Below are positions 1 to 7,586 of a DNA stretch of 31,292 nt, piece by piece. Origin of the DNA: CAINOH01 sp041663565 (GTDB lineage: Archaea; Micrarchaeota; Micrarchaeia; Norongarragalinales; CAINOH01); assembly GCA_041663565.1 (NCBI GenBank), contig JBAYMJ010000016.1, positions 1-31,292 on the forward strand, written 5' to 3'. A model generated the notes under the pieces. It was given only the letters and a program-made list of their open reading frames with translations, did no database searches and had not been told where the DNA came from. Positions within the stretch are counted from its first letter, which is position 1; every line of letters starts with the position of its first letter. Both the position numbers and the translations under genes were made by a program.

Positions 1-83
1 GCCGTGAGCCTGCCTGCTGCCTGTATGGGCTGGATGTTCAGGTAAAGCTCCTCGCGCGAGCGCGTCTCCAGGCCTTCGCACAC
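1..83 (-). CDS. Partial hypothetical protein running off the left edge
   Basis: The minus strand is open from about position 183 to the window edge, and its codons have the high-GC third positions typical of this part of the genome. The readable peptide includes CEGLETRSREELYLNIQ. The first usable start in frame is a GTG at 83, with no ribosome binding site in front. The coding look begins earlier (IPIPLSPTKPGY), so the true start may be elsewhere or the gene may be decayed. A second frame with an ATG near 150 is also open but has poor codon use. I do not recognise the family. Confidence 0.3.
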   Translation of the reverse strand, partial: MCEGLETRSREELYLNIQPIQAAGRLT

Positions 84-180
84 GTAACCGGGCTTTGTCG
101 GTGAAAGGGGGATGGGAATAGCAAATGCACCTTTGTTTCCTTTGTCTCTGCATTGTGTCTTTTGCTTTTTTCTCTGCTTT

Positions 181-363
181 TCAGAGCTTCAGCTCGTCTT
201 CGATTGTCTTGATTGCCTTCTTCGCCGCATCCAGAGCGGCCTTGGCCTCCTTTTTCTGTTCCGCGCTAAGCTCGTGCTTTGGCGCGGACTGGCGGAAAAT
301 CACGCGCAGGTCCGTCAGCGCGTAAAGCGCGTCGAATAGCGCGTCAACTGATTTCCTGGACAT
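181..363 (-). CDS. Small charged helical protein of unknown function (60 aa)
   Basis: This is a 60-residue protein with an N-terminal segment (SRKSVDALFDALYALTDLR) and a lysine/alanine/glutamate-rich C-terminal half (KKEAKAALDAAKKAIKTIEDEL). The C-terminal half should form one long amphipathic helix, probably a coiled coil. It lies downstream of the UbiA gene on the same strand with a 66-nt gap. A TATA-like element at 401-409 suggests its own promoter. No family is recognised; the even codon use and ATG start make it more likely real than a chance ORF. Confidence 0.55.
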   Translation of the reverse strand: MSRKSVDALFDALYALTDLRVIFRQSAPKHELSAEQKKEAKAALDAAKKAIKTIEDELKL

Positions 364-400
364 CGTAATCGCTTCGTTATAAGGATAATTTTGCGGCCAG

Positions 401-409
401 AATTATAAA
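401..409 (-). promoter_or_regulatory. Possible TATA box for the 60-aa gene
   Basis: The minus strand reads TTTATAATT here, about 40 nt before the ATG at 363. A start of transcription 25 nt downstream would leave a leader of roughly 15 nt. The call is by motif and spacing only. Confidence 0.35.
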
Positions 410-429
410 CGGCTTTGTCCGGGCGACAA

Positions 430-1269
430 TCAGGGCAAAAGCAGGCTTGTAAAAGCCAAAAGCGCAATGAGCATCCCGTACTTGTAGTATTGCTGGGATG
501 CCTTGAACTTTCCGGCCAGCAGCAAAAGCATGGCCTGCAGGAAAACCACTATGGACACCGCAAGGATTGCGGCAAACAAGAACGAGTCGGTCATTTTGAA
601 CGCGAAGGGGACCACGGCTATTGCGATTGAGACTATTGTCGAGAGTATCGCCGCGTTCGCCGCGCCCCTCTTGCCAACTAGCATCGGGAGGGTGTGCTTC
701 TTTCCAAGGTCGGCCTTGTAGTCCTCCAGGTCCTTGGTGATTTCGCGCGCCCAAGTCAAAAAGAAGGATGCCGTTGCGAGGATTGCGACCACGGAGTAGT
801 TTCCGGAGATGCTCGCGCCCATCACGAATACGAATGCGTTCGAGAGGGCTACGACCGCGTTGCCGAAGTACTTGAGCCCGGAAAGCCTTGACGAATACAC
901 GTAAAGCAGGATTGAGAACGCGACAGCCACGCCTAACGCGGCCTGGTTCGCGTAGAATGCAACCGCGATGCCCAAAAAGAACAGCGCGAGAGCGACGCTT
1001 TGCGCCTCGCGTGCGGTAAGCCTGCCGCTTGGGATGGGCCTTGCCTTCTTTGCCTTGCGGTCAACCGCATAATCGTAGTAGTCGTTGATTGCCTGGCCAG
1101 CTCCGCAGATTATGAAAGTGGACGCGGCCACGAGGAGCGCGGATGCAGGAAGCGCAACGTAGCCTACCGAGAGCCAGTAGCCCAAAAGCGCGCCAAAGCC
1201 GGCCATCGCGCAGTTGAGCGGCCGCATCAGCTCCATTATCGCACCTGCCTTTAGGATGTCGCGGTCCAT
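430..1269 (-). CDS. UbiA-family prenyltransferase, probable digeranylgeranylglyceryl phosphate synthase
   Basis: This is a 279-aa polytopic membrane protein of the UbiA superfamily. The first aspartate-rich motif NDYYDYAVDR (about residues 62-71) and the second, DLEDYKAD (about residues 180-187), are both intact and would bind Mg2+ and the prenyl diphosphate. The rest is a series of hydrophobic helices, and the length fits the family. In archaea this family makes the second ether bond of membrane lipids by adding geranylgeranyl to geranylgeranylglyceryl phosphate at the membrane. Other UbiA enzymes (quinone or heme O side chains) cannot be excluded from sequence alone, but a stand-alone archaeal copy with these motifs favours lipid synthesis. 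It is divergently arranged with the Rossmann gene at 1380, and a TATA-like box lies 25-32 nt before its ATG. Confidence 0.92.
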   Translation of the reverse strand: MDRDILKAGAIMELMRPLNCAMAGFGALLGYWLSVGYVALPASALLVAASTFIICGAGQAINDYYDYAVDRKAKKARPIPSGRLTAREAQSVALALFFLGIAVAFYANQAALGVAVAFSILLYVYSSRLSGLKYFGNAVVALSNAFVFVMGASISGNYSVVAILATASFFLTWAREITKDLEDYKADLGKKHTLPMLVGKRGAANAAILSTIVSIAIAVVPFAFKMTDSFLFAAILAVSIVVFLQAMLLLLAGKFKASQQYYKYGMLIALLAFTSLLLP

Positions 1270-1293
1270 TGGAAAAAATTAGCCTGCTGCCGC

Positions 1294-1301
1294 ATTTAAT
1301 A
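1294..1301 (-). promoter_or_regulatory. TATA-like box of the UbiA gene
   Basis: The minus strand reads TATTAAAT, 25-32 nt upstream of the ATG at 1269. This spacing predicts a leaderless or nearly leaderless transcript, as is common in archaea. Confidence 0.45.
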
Positions 1302-1342
1302 CCCGACGAACACGCCCGCACGGCACAGGGGCACTGAAACGC

Positions 1343-1349
1343 TTTTATC
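1343..1349 (+). promoter_or_regulatory. TATA-like box of the Rossmann gene
   Basis: TTTTATC lies about 31-37 nt before the ATG at 1380, facing away from the UbiA promoter. Together they form a divergent promoter region of 110 bp. Confidence 0.4.
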
Positions 1350-1379
1350 GGCCGGAACGCTCTTTCATTCTGGTTACAC

Positions 1380-2261
1380 ATGCCAAGAAGGGCCGCAAGG
1401 CCGGTCACAGTCGAACGCGTCGAGCAGCGGGTGCGCATCGCGCGCGAGGAAGGGATAGTCTACGGAAGCATCCACGAGCTCCTTCTTGACGAGGAGATGG
1501 AGGAGCGCGGCATACCCGCAGGGGAGCGCGCGCAGCGCCGCAAGAACAGGGTTGCCGTAATCGGCGCTGAAGGCGACGTGGGCGCGGGCGTGGTGTCCAG
1601 GCTTTCCGAGGACGACTTCGACGTCATCGCATTCGTGGAGAAGGTCTCGGAGGCAATCGAGGTCCTTGACAAGATTACCGAGGCGCTCAAGGAATACAAG
1701 GGCACCGGGCTCAAGATAGTGGCCGACAAGATAGAGGACGAGGACAAGGCGGCGAAGCTGTTTTCCCGCGTGTCGCAGGTGGTGCGAATCTGGGAGGCGA
1801 AAAAGGCCTACCAGGAGGCCAAGATAGCGTCCGACTACTTCGACAACTCGCTCCGGCCGTCGCTCATACTCGCAAACGCCTGCCGCAGGTCGCGCGTTGA
1901 CCGCATCATCCTCGCGTCGCACGACGCGTCCAAGGCCGACGTCAGGCTTTCGGCCGACGTGCTGAACGTGGTCCGCGGGGGCCGGACGCTTTCGGAGGAC
2001 GCGATAGTGCAGAGCGGGGTGCCCTGCGTCGCCGCAAGGCTCCCGCAGGCAACGGGCCACGCCGGGTCGGCACAGGGAAAAGAATCAGGCATCGCGGCTG
2101 CGGTTGGCATGATTTCGCACATACTCTCGCACAAGAAGCTGGTGGGCGCGGAAGTGTCCATACCGCCTGCGGCGCTTTCCAAGGCAAAGGACGGGAACGC
2201 GCTGTCCGCAGCGTTCGTGATGTCGGCATTCTCGAAGGCAAGGAAGGCCGGCGGGCAATGA
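1380..2261 (+). CDS. Atypical NAD(P)-binding Rossmann-fold protein (SDR/NmrA-like)
   Basis: This 293-aa protein has an N-terminal helical region of about 55 residues, then a Rossmann dinucleotide-binding loop in VAVIGAEGDVGAGVVSRL (glycines at 62, 65 and 68). The later segment GGRTLSEDAIVQSGVPCVAARLPQATG resembles the region of NmrA-like or atypical short-chain dehydrogenases where the chain passes the substrate pocket. No clear catalytic YxxxK is present, so it may be a sensor or an enzyme with an unusual active site. The N-terminal helices followed by IGAxGxxG recall chorismate mutase-prephenate dehydrogenase fusions, but the C-terminal part does not fit that family. The substrate is unknown. 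The gene stands alone with its own promoter. Confidence 0.75.
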   Translation: MPRRAARPVTVERVEQRVRIAREEGIVYGSIHELLLDEEMEERGIPAGERAQRRKNRVAVIGAEGDVGAGVVSRLSEDDFDVIAFVEKVSEAIEVLDKITEALKEYKGTGLKIVADKIEDEDKAAKLFSRVSQVVRIWEAKKAYQEAKIASDYFDNSLRPSLILANACRRSRVDRIILASHDASKADVRLSADVLNVVRGGRTLSEDAIVQSGVPCVAARLPQATGHAGSAQGKESGIAAAVGMISHILSHKKLVGAEVSIPPAALSKAKDGNALSAAFVMSAFSKARKAGGQ

Positions 2262-2319
2262 GACAACCGGACAGCAAACCGGGAGGGCGGCAACCCTCAT
2301 CGGCCCCTAAAAATGAATC

Positions 2320-2397
2320 ATTATAATAGCCTGCGTGCAGAAATTCAATCCGGGAAAATAACTTCTCCCATAGGGGAATTCATAGTTTTAGGGGGGT
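2320..2397 (+). promoter_or_regulatory. aglB promoter and ribosome binding site
   Basis: A TATA box TTATAATA lies at 2320-2328. The leader of about 50 nt ends in a strong purine-rich ribosome binding site (AGGGGGGT, 2390-2397) placed 7 nt before a GTG start. Together these support GTG 2405 as the start of aglB. Confidence 0.5.
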
Positions 2398-2404
2398 CTT
2401 TTTT

Positions 2405-5341
2405 GTGATAGCTGAAACCATAGCGGCTCTTGCAGTGATGCTGTCCATAGCCGTTCCGGGGATGCTCCTTTCGTGGGCGGTCCTCTACCGCACCTCGATG
2501 GGGCGCTTTGAAAAGTTCTTCATCGGAATCATACTCGGCCTGTTCGTGCCGCCATTGTTCGGCGTGCTCGAGTTCGTCCTCCTTGGGATGAAGATGAGCT
2601 TCGTGGTTGTGGCGTTCAACTCCATACTCGCGGCGGCAATAGGCCTCCTGCTATACTATTACCAGGCAAAGAAGCTCCCCCAAGTCAATTTGCACTGGAA
2701 GGCGGAATACTCCACGCAGGAGTTCTGGGAGCGCACGTTCAACGCAAACAAGACGCTCATCCTCCTGGTCATCCTGGTAATCTTCGGCTTCTACGCGCGC
2801 TACGCGACCTCTTCCGACTTTTACTTTTCCGAAATCGACCCGTACTACTACGCGCACGTGACCGAGTTCGTGGCAACTCAGGGCCAGATTCCGCTCTTCA
2901 ACGACGACGCGTACTTCCCCCAGCTCAAGTTCCAGCGCGTGCCCCCGCTTGTGCACTACATGACAGCAGGCTGGTATTTTGTCTGGCAGGGCATAACGGG
3001 CGCGTCGTACACCAAGGAGCTCGTCTCCGCTTTCATGCAGCTCTACCCGCCGCTATTGGGCGCGCTGCTTTCGTTCCTCGTGTACATGCTCGTGCGCGAG
3101 GAAGCCGACCGCAGGATTGCCCTCGTGGCGGCAGCGCTCGTCGCGTTCACGCCCCAGCTCATAGACAAGATGGCAGCCGGGGTTGCGGAGCAGCAGCCGT
3201 TCGCGCTCTTTGCCACAATGCTCATATTCTCGACGTACATCATAGCCGTCAAGACCAAGAGCCTGCGCTGGGGCGCGCTCGCGGGGCTTTCGAGCTTCCT
3301 CATACTCATAGGCTCGTCGCAGTTCGTCTGGCCAGTCATGGTCATCACGGCATACGTGTTCTTCGCCTCGCTGATGGAGTTCTGGGCTGGCGAGCTTGAC
3401 TGGCGCTGGATAGCAAGCAACGCGATGGTCGTGGCCGGCGCGCTTGCAGGAAACGTGGCGTACCTCATCTACTCCGCCCAGTCGCCTTTTGCCATATTCA
3501 ACGGCGTGCAGCTGCTCGCCGCGGCGTTCGCTTTCGCCTGCCTGCTTTTTGCGGCTGCAAAATACAAGGTGATCCGCCGCATAGGCTCCGCACTCGAGCT
3601 TTCGGACGGGAACGCAAAGCTCGTATTCCTCGGGGTGGGCTTCCTCGCCTTCGCGGGAGTGATGGCGTTCACCCCGCTTGGCGGCAAGGTGGTGTCCTAC
3701 CTCGACTACGGCCTGAACTTCGCGACCCCAAACAGCGCAATCATGATGACGGTTGCGGAGGAGAACCCGGCGACTGACGCGATGGACCTGTCGTCGTACG
3801 GCGTGTTCTCCTACGCGCTCTCGCCCAAGAACCTCCTGATGTTCTCGGCGTTCCTGTGCTACGTAATCATGTTCGCCACGCTCTGGAAGAAGAACCAGAA
3901 GAGGCTGGCGCTAGCTTCGGCTGCGGTGGTGGCGTTCGTCTTCGTGTTCAACTCCACTTTCGACCCGATGATGACCGCGGTTGCGGAGCCGCTCGGCCTT
4001 TCGAGCATGGCTGCGTTCGTTGCGGAGAACGACATATTCTACTACCTGGGCCTTGCCATAGTCTCGACTGTTGTCACGTACGTGTTTGCGGACAGGAAAA
4101 ACAAGCTGCCGCTGCTGTTCGTGCTCATCTTCTTCCCGATATCGTTCATCGGCATACACAAGCTCAAGTACATAGCCCACCTTGCCACTGCGCTGCCTGT
4201 TGCCGTCGCGTTCATACTGTTCCTGCTCTGGGAGCTCTGCGAGCTGTTCTCGCATTCGTTCGGGCACTCGGCACCGGCGTTCAGGAAATATTCATCGTGG
4301 ACCATACTGGGAATCGGTGCAATCCTCGTAGTCGCGCAGTTCGCGCACGCGGCCGGCTCGCCGGTGCAGCTTGGCTGCGACGACACCTCCTGGGGCAAGT
4401 CGCTCAACGGGTTCACGAGCGGGCTCGGGATACCGTTCGTATCCTCCGGCTCCACCATACAGGGCCTGTGCAGCCAGCGCATAGGCGAGGACTGGCGCGA
4501 CGCGATGACCTGGATGAGCATCAACTTGGGCTCCTCAGACCGCGTGCTCTCCTGGTGGGACTACGGCCACTGGACTACCTTCATCGCAGGCAAGAAGACC
4601 GCGACCGACCCGGGCAACGCGTACCCCGAGTACAACCAGGAAGTTGCCAAGGCACTGGTGGACGGGCCTTCCGACGAGCTTGTGCGCGTGATGAAGTACC
4701 ACAACTCCACGTACCTGATGCTGGATTCGGAGCTCATCTCCAAGTGGGGCGCGCTCAACTTCCTTGCGGGCACGTTCTCCGGGCTCTACCGCGAGCCGAA
4801 CGCGTCAGCGGACTACAACGTCACTCCCGCAATAGACTGGACCCAGGGCACCGGGAAGAGCCAGTGGGAGCTTGAGCACGCGTTCGAGTTCCTCTACCCC
4901 GCGTACACTGCCAACGATTCCGGCAGCGCGGTCGCCATGAGCTGCCCCGGACTAATCCAGAGGCAGGCGATATACTCGCAGCTTAGCGGGCAGCTTTACT
5001 GCGCAAGCGCAGGCCAGAACAACACCATAAACCTGTTCCTGCTCAAGAGCGCGGCTGGTGACCAGGTACAGCTGAAGGACCCCAGGATACTGCAACTGGG
5101 CGGCGGAACACCCTCGTACTCGTACATCGGGAAGTCGGGCTCCAACGACGTGTACATAGACGCGAACGCGGGCATGCTCAACCTCAACCCGGACCTGGCG
5201 ACGCTGAGCAACGGCACGAAGAGAAGCTACCTCCTCGACTCGCCGTACGTGCAGCTGTTCTTCTACGAGAAGCTTGACGGGTTCGAGCTCGTGCACAGCA
5301 CCGCAAACGGCGGCGTGAAGATATTCAAGCTCGTGCAGTAA
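2405..5341 (+). CDS. aglB: Oligosaccharyltransferase AglB (STT3 family)
   Basis: This 978-aa protein is the catalytic subunit of archaeal N-glycosylation. It moves a lipid-linked oligosaccharide onto asparagine in N-X-S/T sequons on the outer face of the membrane. The N-terminal two thirds carry many hydrophobic helices. The first extracellular loop holds the acidic metal-binding motif SEIDPYYY (E143, D145). The soluble C-terminal domain begins with the hallmark WWDYG at residues 717-721, and the later DSELISKW may be the degenerate DK-type motif. Full length is normal for archaeal AglB. The start is a GTG supported by a strong upstream ribosome binding site, and a hairpin terminator follows the stop. 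The gene is monocistronic, with composition matching the GC-rich host. Confidence 0.95.
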   Translation: MIAETIAALAVMLSIAVPGMLLSWAVLYRTSMGRFEKFFIGIILGLFVPPLFGVLEFVLLGMKMSFVVVAFNSILAAAIGLLLYYYQAKKLPQVNLHWKAEYSTQEFWERTFNANKTLILLVILVIFGFYARYATSSDFYFSEIDPYYYAHVTEFVATQGQIPLFNDDAYFPQLKFQRVPPLVHYMTAGWYFVWQGITGASYTKELVSAFMQLYPPLLGALLSFLVYMLVREEADRRIALVAAALVAFTPQLIDKMAAGVAEQQPFALFATMLIFSTYIIAVKTKSLRWGALAGLSSFLILIGSSQFVWPVMVITAYVFFASLMEFWAGELDWRWIASNAMVVAGALAGNVAYLIYSAQSPFAIFNGVQLLAAAFAFACLLFAAAKYKVIRRIGSALELSDGNAKLVFLGVGFLAFAGVMAFTPLGGKVVSYLDYGLNFATPNSAIMMTVAEENPATDAMDLSSYGVFSYALSPKNLLMFSAFLCYVIMFATLWKKNQKRLALASAAVVAFVFVFNSTFDPMMTAVAEPLGLSSMAAFVAENDIFYYLGLAIVSTVVTYVFADRKNKLPLLFVLIFFPISFIGIHKLKYIAHLATALPVAVAFILFLLWELCELFSHSFGHSAPAFRKYSSWTILGIGAILVVAQFAHAAGSPVQLGCDDTSWGKSLNGFTSGLGIPFVSSGSTIQGLCSQRIGEDWRDAMTWMSINLGSSDRVLSWWDYGHWTTFIAGKKTATDPGNAYPEYNQEVAKALVDGPSDELVRVMKYHNSTYLMLDSELISKWGALNFLAGTFSGLYREPNASADYNVTPAIDWTQGTGKSQWELEHAFEFLYPAYTANDSGSAVAMSCPGLIQRQAIYSQLSGQLYCASAGQNNTINLFLLKSAAGDQVQLKDPRILQLGGGTPSYSYIGKSGSNDVYIDANAGMLNLNPDLATLSNGTKRSYLLDSPYVQLFFYEKLDGFELVHSTANGGVKIFKLVQ

Positions 5342-5351
5342 CAACCCGTCT

Positions 5352-5380
5352 GCGCCTTTTCCTTCTTGGGCGCTTTTTTT
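5352..5380 (+). terminator. Hairpin plus T-tract terminator after aglB
   Basis: GCGCC (5352-5356) pairs with GGCGC (5369-5373) across a 12-nt pyrimidine-rich loop and is followed by seven T (5374-5380). It starts 11 nt after the aglB stop codon. Confidence 0.6.
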
Positions 5381-5443
5381 AACTACCGCCAGCCATTGCT
5401 TTCTTTGGCACAATAAATGAAGAGGGAGGGGGAGAAAGGGCAA

Positions 5444-6061
5444 ATGGCATTCGAGCACAAGGTCAAGGCATTTCCTTTCGCGTACGGCTCGCAGAAGGGC
5501 ATAAGCGAGCTTACGGACAAGAGGCACCACGACACGCACTATGCGGGGTACGTGGCCAAGAGAAACGAGGTCGAGCAGAAGCTTGCCTCTGCGGACAGGA
5601 CCAAGGCGAACGCCAATTACTCCGAGTTCGGCGAGCTGAAGCGCAAGGAGACCTTCAACGCCTCCGGGCAGATACTGCACGAGCTCTATTGGGACGTGCT
5701 CGGAGGCGACGGCCAGATTGATGCCAATGGCGCAATCGGAAAGGCCATCGCGGACGAGTTCGGCTCGTTCGAGAATTGGAAGGCGGACATTGTCGCGACC
5801 GCGAAGTCCTCTCTTGGCTGGGCAATCCTCTGCCTCGACCCGTCGGACGGCAGGCTTCACAATTACCTTTGCGACTCGCACAACCAAGGGGCAGTCTGGG
5901 GGGCGATCCCGCTCCTTGCGCTTGACGTCTTCGAGCACGCGTACTACGGAGACTACGGACCCGACAGGGCGAAATACGTCGAGGCCTACCTGTCTAACGT
6001 GGACTGGAAGAAGGTGGGAACGAGGTTCCAAATCCACGCGTCGCACCTTGGCAAGAAGTGA
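5444..6061 (+). CDS. sod: Fe/Mn-family superoxide dismutase
   Basis: This 205-aa cytoplasmic enzyme converts superoxide to oxygen and hydrogen peroxide. All four metal ligands are visible: H28 (RHHDTHY), H79 (ILHELYW), D161 and H165 (DVFEHAYY). The gateway H32 and Y36 are also present. The position four residues before H79 is glycine and a glutamine sits at Q148 (HNQGAV), which matches manganese or cambialistic enzymes rather than classic iron ones. The usual tryptophan of DVWEHAY is phenylalanine here. I start at MAFEHK (5444) because the nine upstream codons are a purine-rich stretch (GAGGGAGGGGGAG) that looks like the ribosome binding site; an in-frame ATG at 5417 is the alternative. The next gene begins 5 nt after the stop. 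Confidence 0.93.
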   Translation: MAFEHKVKAFPFAYGSQKGISELTDKRHHDTHYAGYVAKRNEVEQKLASADRTKANANYSEFGELKRKETFNASGQILHELYWDVLGGDGQIDANGAIGKAIADEFGSFENWKADIVATAKSSLGWAILCLDPSDGRLHNYLCDSHNQGAVWGAIPLLALDVFEHAYYGDYGPDRAKYVEAYLSNVDWKKVGTRFQIHASHLGKK

Positions 6062-6065
6062 TTTT

Positions 6066-6473
6066 TTGGAAGCGGAAATCGAGGGGGTATTGAAGAAATA
6101 CCCGGCCCTGACAATCCGGAAGGAAAACGCCCTTGGACCGGACGGCTTGGAGGAGACGCACGCGGTAGTCAACGAAAAAGGCGAAAGGGTGCGCCCCAAC
6201 GTGACTGTCGGACCGGAGCGCCACCACGCCGAGCTCTTCACCTGGTACGAGCGCGCCTTCGGCCGCGGGATGGCCGGCAGCCTGATTCATTTCCCGCCGT
6301 CTGCCTGCACGAACTTAAGGAAAAAAATCGGCCCAAGATATGTGGAGGACTACCATGACCTCTCTTCACGGGTGGCGCCGGTGATGCAAAGCGGTTCGAA
6401 GAAACAGGCGGAAAAAATGATTGCTGCCATAAAGGATTTTGTGTGCAAGTACCCCGGCCTTTACAAGGAGTGA
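6066..6473 (+). CDS. Hypothetical protein, unrecognised (135 aa)
   Basis: This frame is coding from just after the sod stop; the same frame inside sod is only its shadow, so the start is taken as TTG 6066. No ATG is available near the 5' end. The product is soluble and rich in charged residues (for example ERHHAELFTWYERAFGRG), with two cysteines, C75 in PSACTN and C126 in DFVCKYP. It has no signal peptide or membrane segment, and no catalytic motif is recognised. The next gene starts 6 nt after its stop, so the three genes from 5444 to 7156 probably form one transcript with sod. Confidence 0.65.
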   Translation: MEAEIEGVLKKYPALTIRKENALGPDGLEETHAVVNEKGERVRPNVTVGPERHHAELFTWYERAFGRGMAGSLIHFPPSACTNLRKKIGPRYVEDYHDLSSRVAPVMQSGSKKQAEKMIAAIKDFVCKYPGLYKE

Positions 6474-6478
6474 CAAGG

Positions 6479-7156
6479 ATGGCCGCACGCCCAAATTACG
6501 TATTCGCAAACAAAAACTACAGGCCGCTGCGCGAGGCGCCGGTGGAACGGGAAAAGCTGCTCAGGGCGCTGGAAAGCGAAGCGCCATCAATAAGGCGCGA
6601 CGCGATAGACAAGCTGGGAAGGTTCTTCTTCGACAGGAAGGCGCTTGAGAGGATTGCGCGCCACGACGAGGACGACCGGAACAGGCGGCTTGCGATGGCT
6701 TGGGTTGACCGGCCACGCGAGCGGACGCTACATTATGACCTCGGGCACGGCATCCTGTACCCCCGGCACGCGCTCGGCCGCAGCCTCGAGCCCCTGAGCG
6801 GGAAGGTCCCTGCGATAGTGGCGGCAATAGCGGATGACGCATCCGTGCAAAATAAGGACAGGCACGCCATCGGCCTTTCCACCAAGCAGCGCGCCAACCT
6901 GGGAATCGAGCCAGATGCCGGACGGGCGCCAAGCAGGGACCCAAGCGCAGTCGGGACGGTCGCGCTCGAGTCAGTAGGCCGCAAAATCCGGAACGTGCCG
7001 GTCTACCGCACGGATGACATTGACGAAATGAACAGCCCGGGGATAATGCTTTCGGAGTCGCTTGCAAAGGCCCTGGACTTGGGAGTCGGCGAGGGGCTTT
7101 TGATACACTCGAGAAACGAATCGCCAAGGGTGCGCAAGGGGCCCGTGCAGGCATGA
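6479..7156 (+). CDS. Hypothetical protein with an N-terminal HEAT-like helical repeat (225 aa)
   Basis: The start ATG at 6479 is chosen because AAGGAGTGA, overlapping the previous stop, is a good ribosome binding site; a longer reading from 6443 would lie inside the preceding gene. Residues about 18-60 (SEAPSIRRDAIDKLGRFFFD and what follows) look like a HEAT-type helical pair, with the repeated pattern in which residues are replaced or modified in runs of alpha helix. The C-terminal part (residues about 165-225) ends in a hydrophilic tail without known motifs. It is in the sod operon by spacing. A second HEAT-like gene at 29091-29654 also lies next to a toxin-antitoxin module and a copy of the same intergenic element. 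Confidence 0.65.
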   Translation: MAARPNYVFANKNYRPLREAPVEREKLLRALESEAPSIRRDAIDKLGRFFFDRKALERIARHDEDDRNRRLAMAWVDRPRERTLHYDLGHGILYPRHALGRSLEPLSGKVPAIVAAIADDASVQNKDRHAIGLSTKQRANLGIEPDAGRAPSRDPSAVGTVALESVGRKIRNVPVYRTDDIDEMNSPGIMLSESLAKALDLGVGEGLLIHSRNESPRVRKGPVQA

Positions 7157-7177
7157 CGGACGCGAAGGCCGCAAATC

Positions 7178-7204
7178 AAAATAAACTCTAAGTTAACGGA
7201 AAGC
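7178..7204 (+). repeat. Recurrent intergenic element, copy 1 (GTTAACGGAAA type)
   Basis: The core AGTTAACGGAAAGC is preceded by AAATAAACTCT. It matches the copies at 24892-24921 and 29030-29059 (both on the opposite strand) over about 26 bases. It lies between the HEAT-like gene and the antitoxin-like gene and reads in the direction of the latter. Confidence 0.6.
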
Positions 7205-7219
7205 TGGCCTGCAAAGGAA

Positions 7220-7235
7220 TACATACCAGTATTTT
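7220..7235 (+). promoter_or_regulatory. Copy of the 16-bp palindromic site (partial)
   Basis: CATACCAGTAT here is identical to the centre of the perfect palindrome TTCATACCAGTATGAA found at 9352-9367. It lies 12 nt upstream of the ATG at 7248, the same spacing as the sites in front of the genes at 9340 and 9067. Confidence 0.5.
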
Positions 7236-7247
7236 TAGATTTTGTTC

Positions 7248-7511
7248 ATGAAAACCCGCAAGACATTAAGGAAAGCCAAAGCGAATGAAATATTCGGGAT
7301 GATAAAGGCCAAAGTGGATGTTCCGAAGCTTATGCGCAAGGTTGACGACGAGCTTTGGGCGCCGGGTAAAACACCTGCTAGAAAAAAGAAGACAGAAAAA
7401 AAGCGAAAAAAGGACATTTTAAAACTGGCTGGATTCCTGCCAAAGGAACCAGGAGGACCGAAGACTTACTCTGCGAAGGAAATTGACGAGGTTGTTTATG
7501 GCAAACTTTGA
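7248..7511 (+). CDS. Orphan antitoxin-like protein (87 aa)
   Basis: The protein begins MKTRKTLRKAKANEIFGMI, has a very basic middle (KKKTEKKRKKD) and ends PKTYSAKEIDEVVYGKL. That tail resembles the C-terminal toxin-binding tails of VapB antitoxins, including the neighbouring one (RDLDDIIYEGIL). No toxin gene follows: only a 15-codon ORF overlaps its end before the next vapB. It may therefore be an orphan antitoxin or the remnant of a module that lost its toxin. I start at ATG 7248; the TTG two codons upstream is less likely. Confidence 0.55.
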   Translation: MKTRKTLRKAKANEIFGMIKAKVDVPKLMRKVDDELWAPGKTPARKKKTEKKRKKDILKLAGFLPKEPGGPKTYSAKEIDEVVYGKL

Positions 7512-7554
7512 ACCAAGGATGACTCTTGGAGGAATCGGCAGATAAAAATAATAA

Positions 7555-7585
7555 GTAGTGTTAGTAGTAAATGTAGTAGATGTAA
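7555..7585 (+). promoter_or_regulatory. 9-bp tandem repeats at the vapB1 start (operator)
   Basis: GTAGT occurs at 7555, 7564 and 7573, and GTAAC follows at 7582, an exact 9-bp period running into the ATG at 7587. An A/T-rich TATA-like stretch sits just upstream at 7542-7554. The repeats would overlap the transcription start, as expected for autorepression by a ribbon-helix-helix antitoxin. Confidence 0.5.
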
Positions 7586-7586
7586 C

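Noticed and set aside
1374..2060. 228-codon minus-strand ORF opposite the Rossmann gene
   Set aside because: No start signal; the plus-strand gene has a promoter and a nucleotide-binding motif.
3856..4875. 339-codon plus-strand ORF inside aglB in another frame
   Set aside because: Histidine/arginine-rich shadow of aglB, covering the essential WWDYG region.
5718..6065. N-terminal extension of the 135-aa gene into sod
   Set aside because: Serine/arginine-rich shadow of the dismutase; natural composition begins only after the sod stop.
4952..6241. 429-codon minus-strand ORF across the end of aglB, sod and the next gene
   Set aside because: It is opposite three well-supported genes, crosses their boundaries and has arginine/valine/leucine-rich shadow composition.
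7555..7585. Tandem 9-bp units as a CRISPR array
   Set aside because: Units are too short, contiguous and without spacers; no CRISPR-type repeat-spacer structure was seen anywhere in the window.
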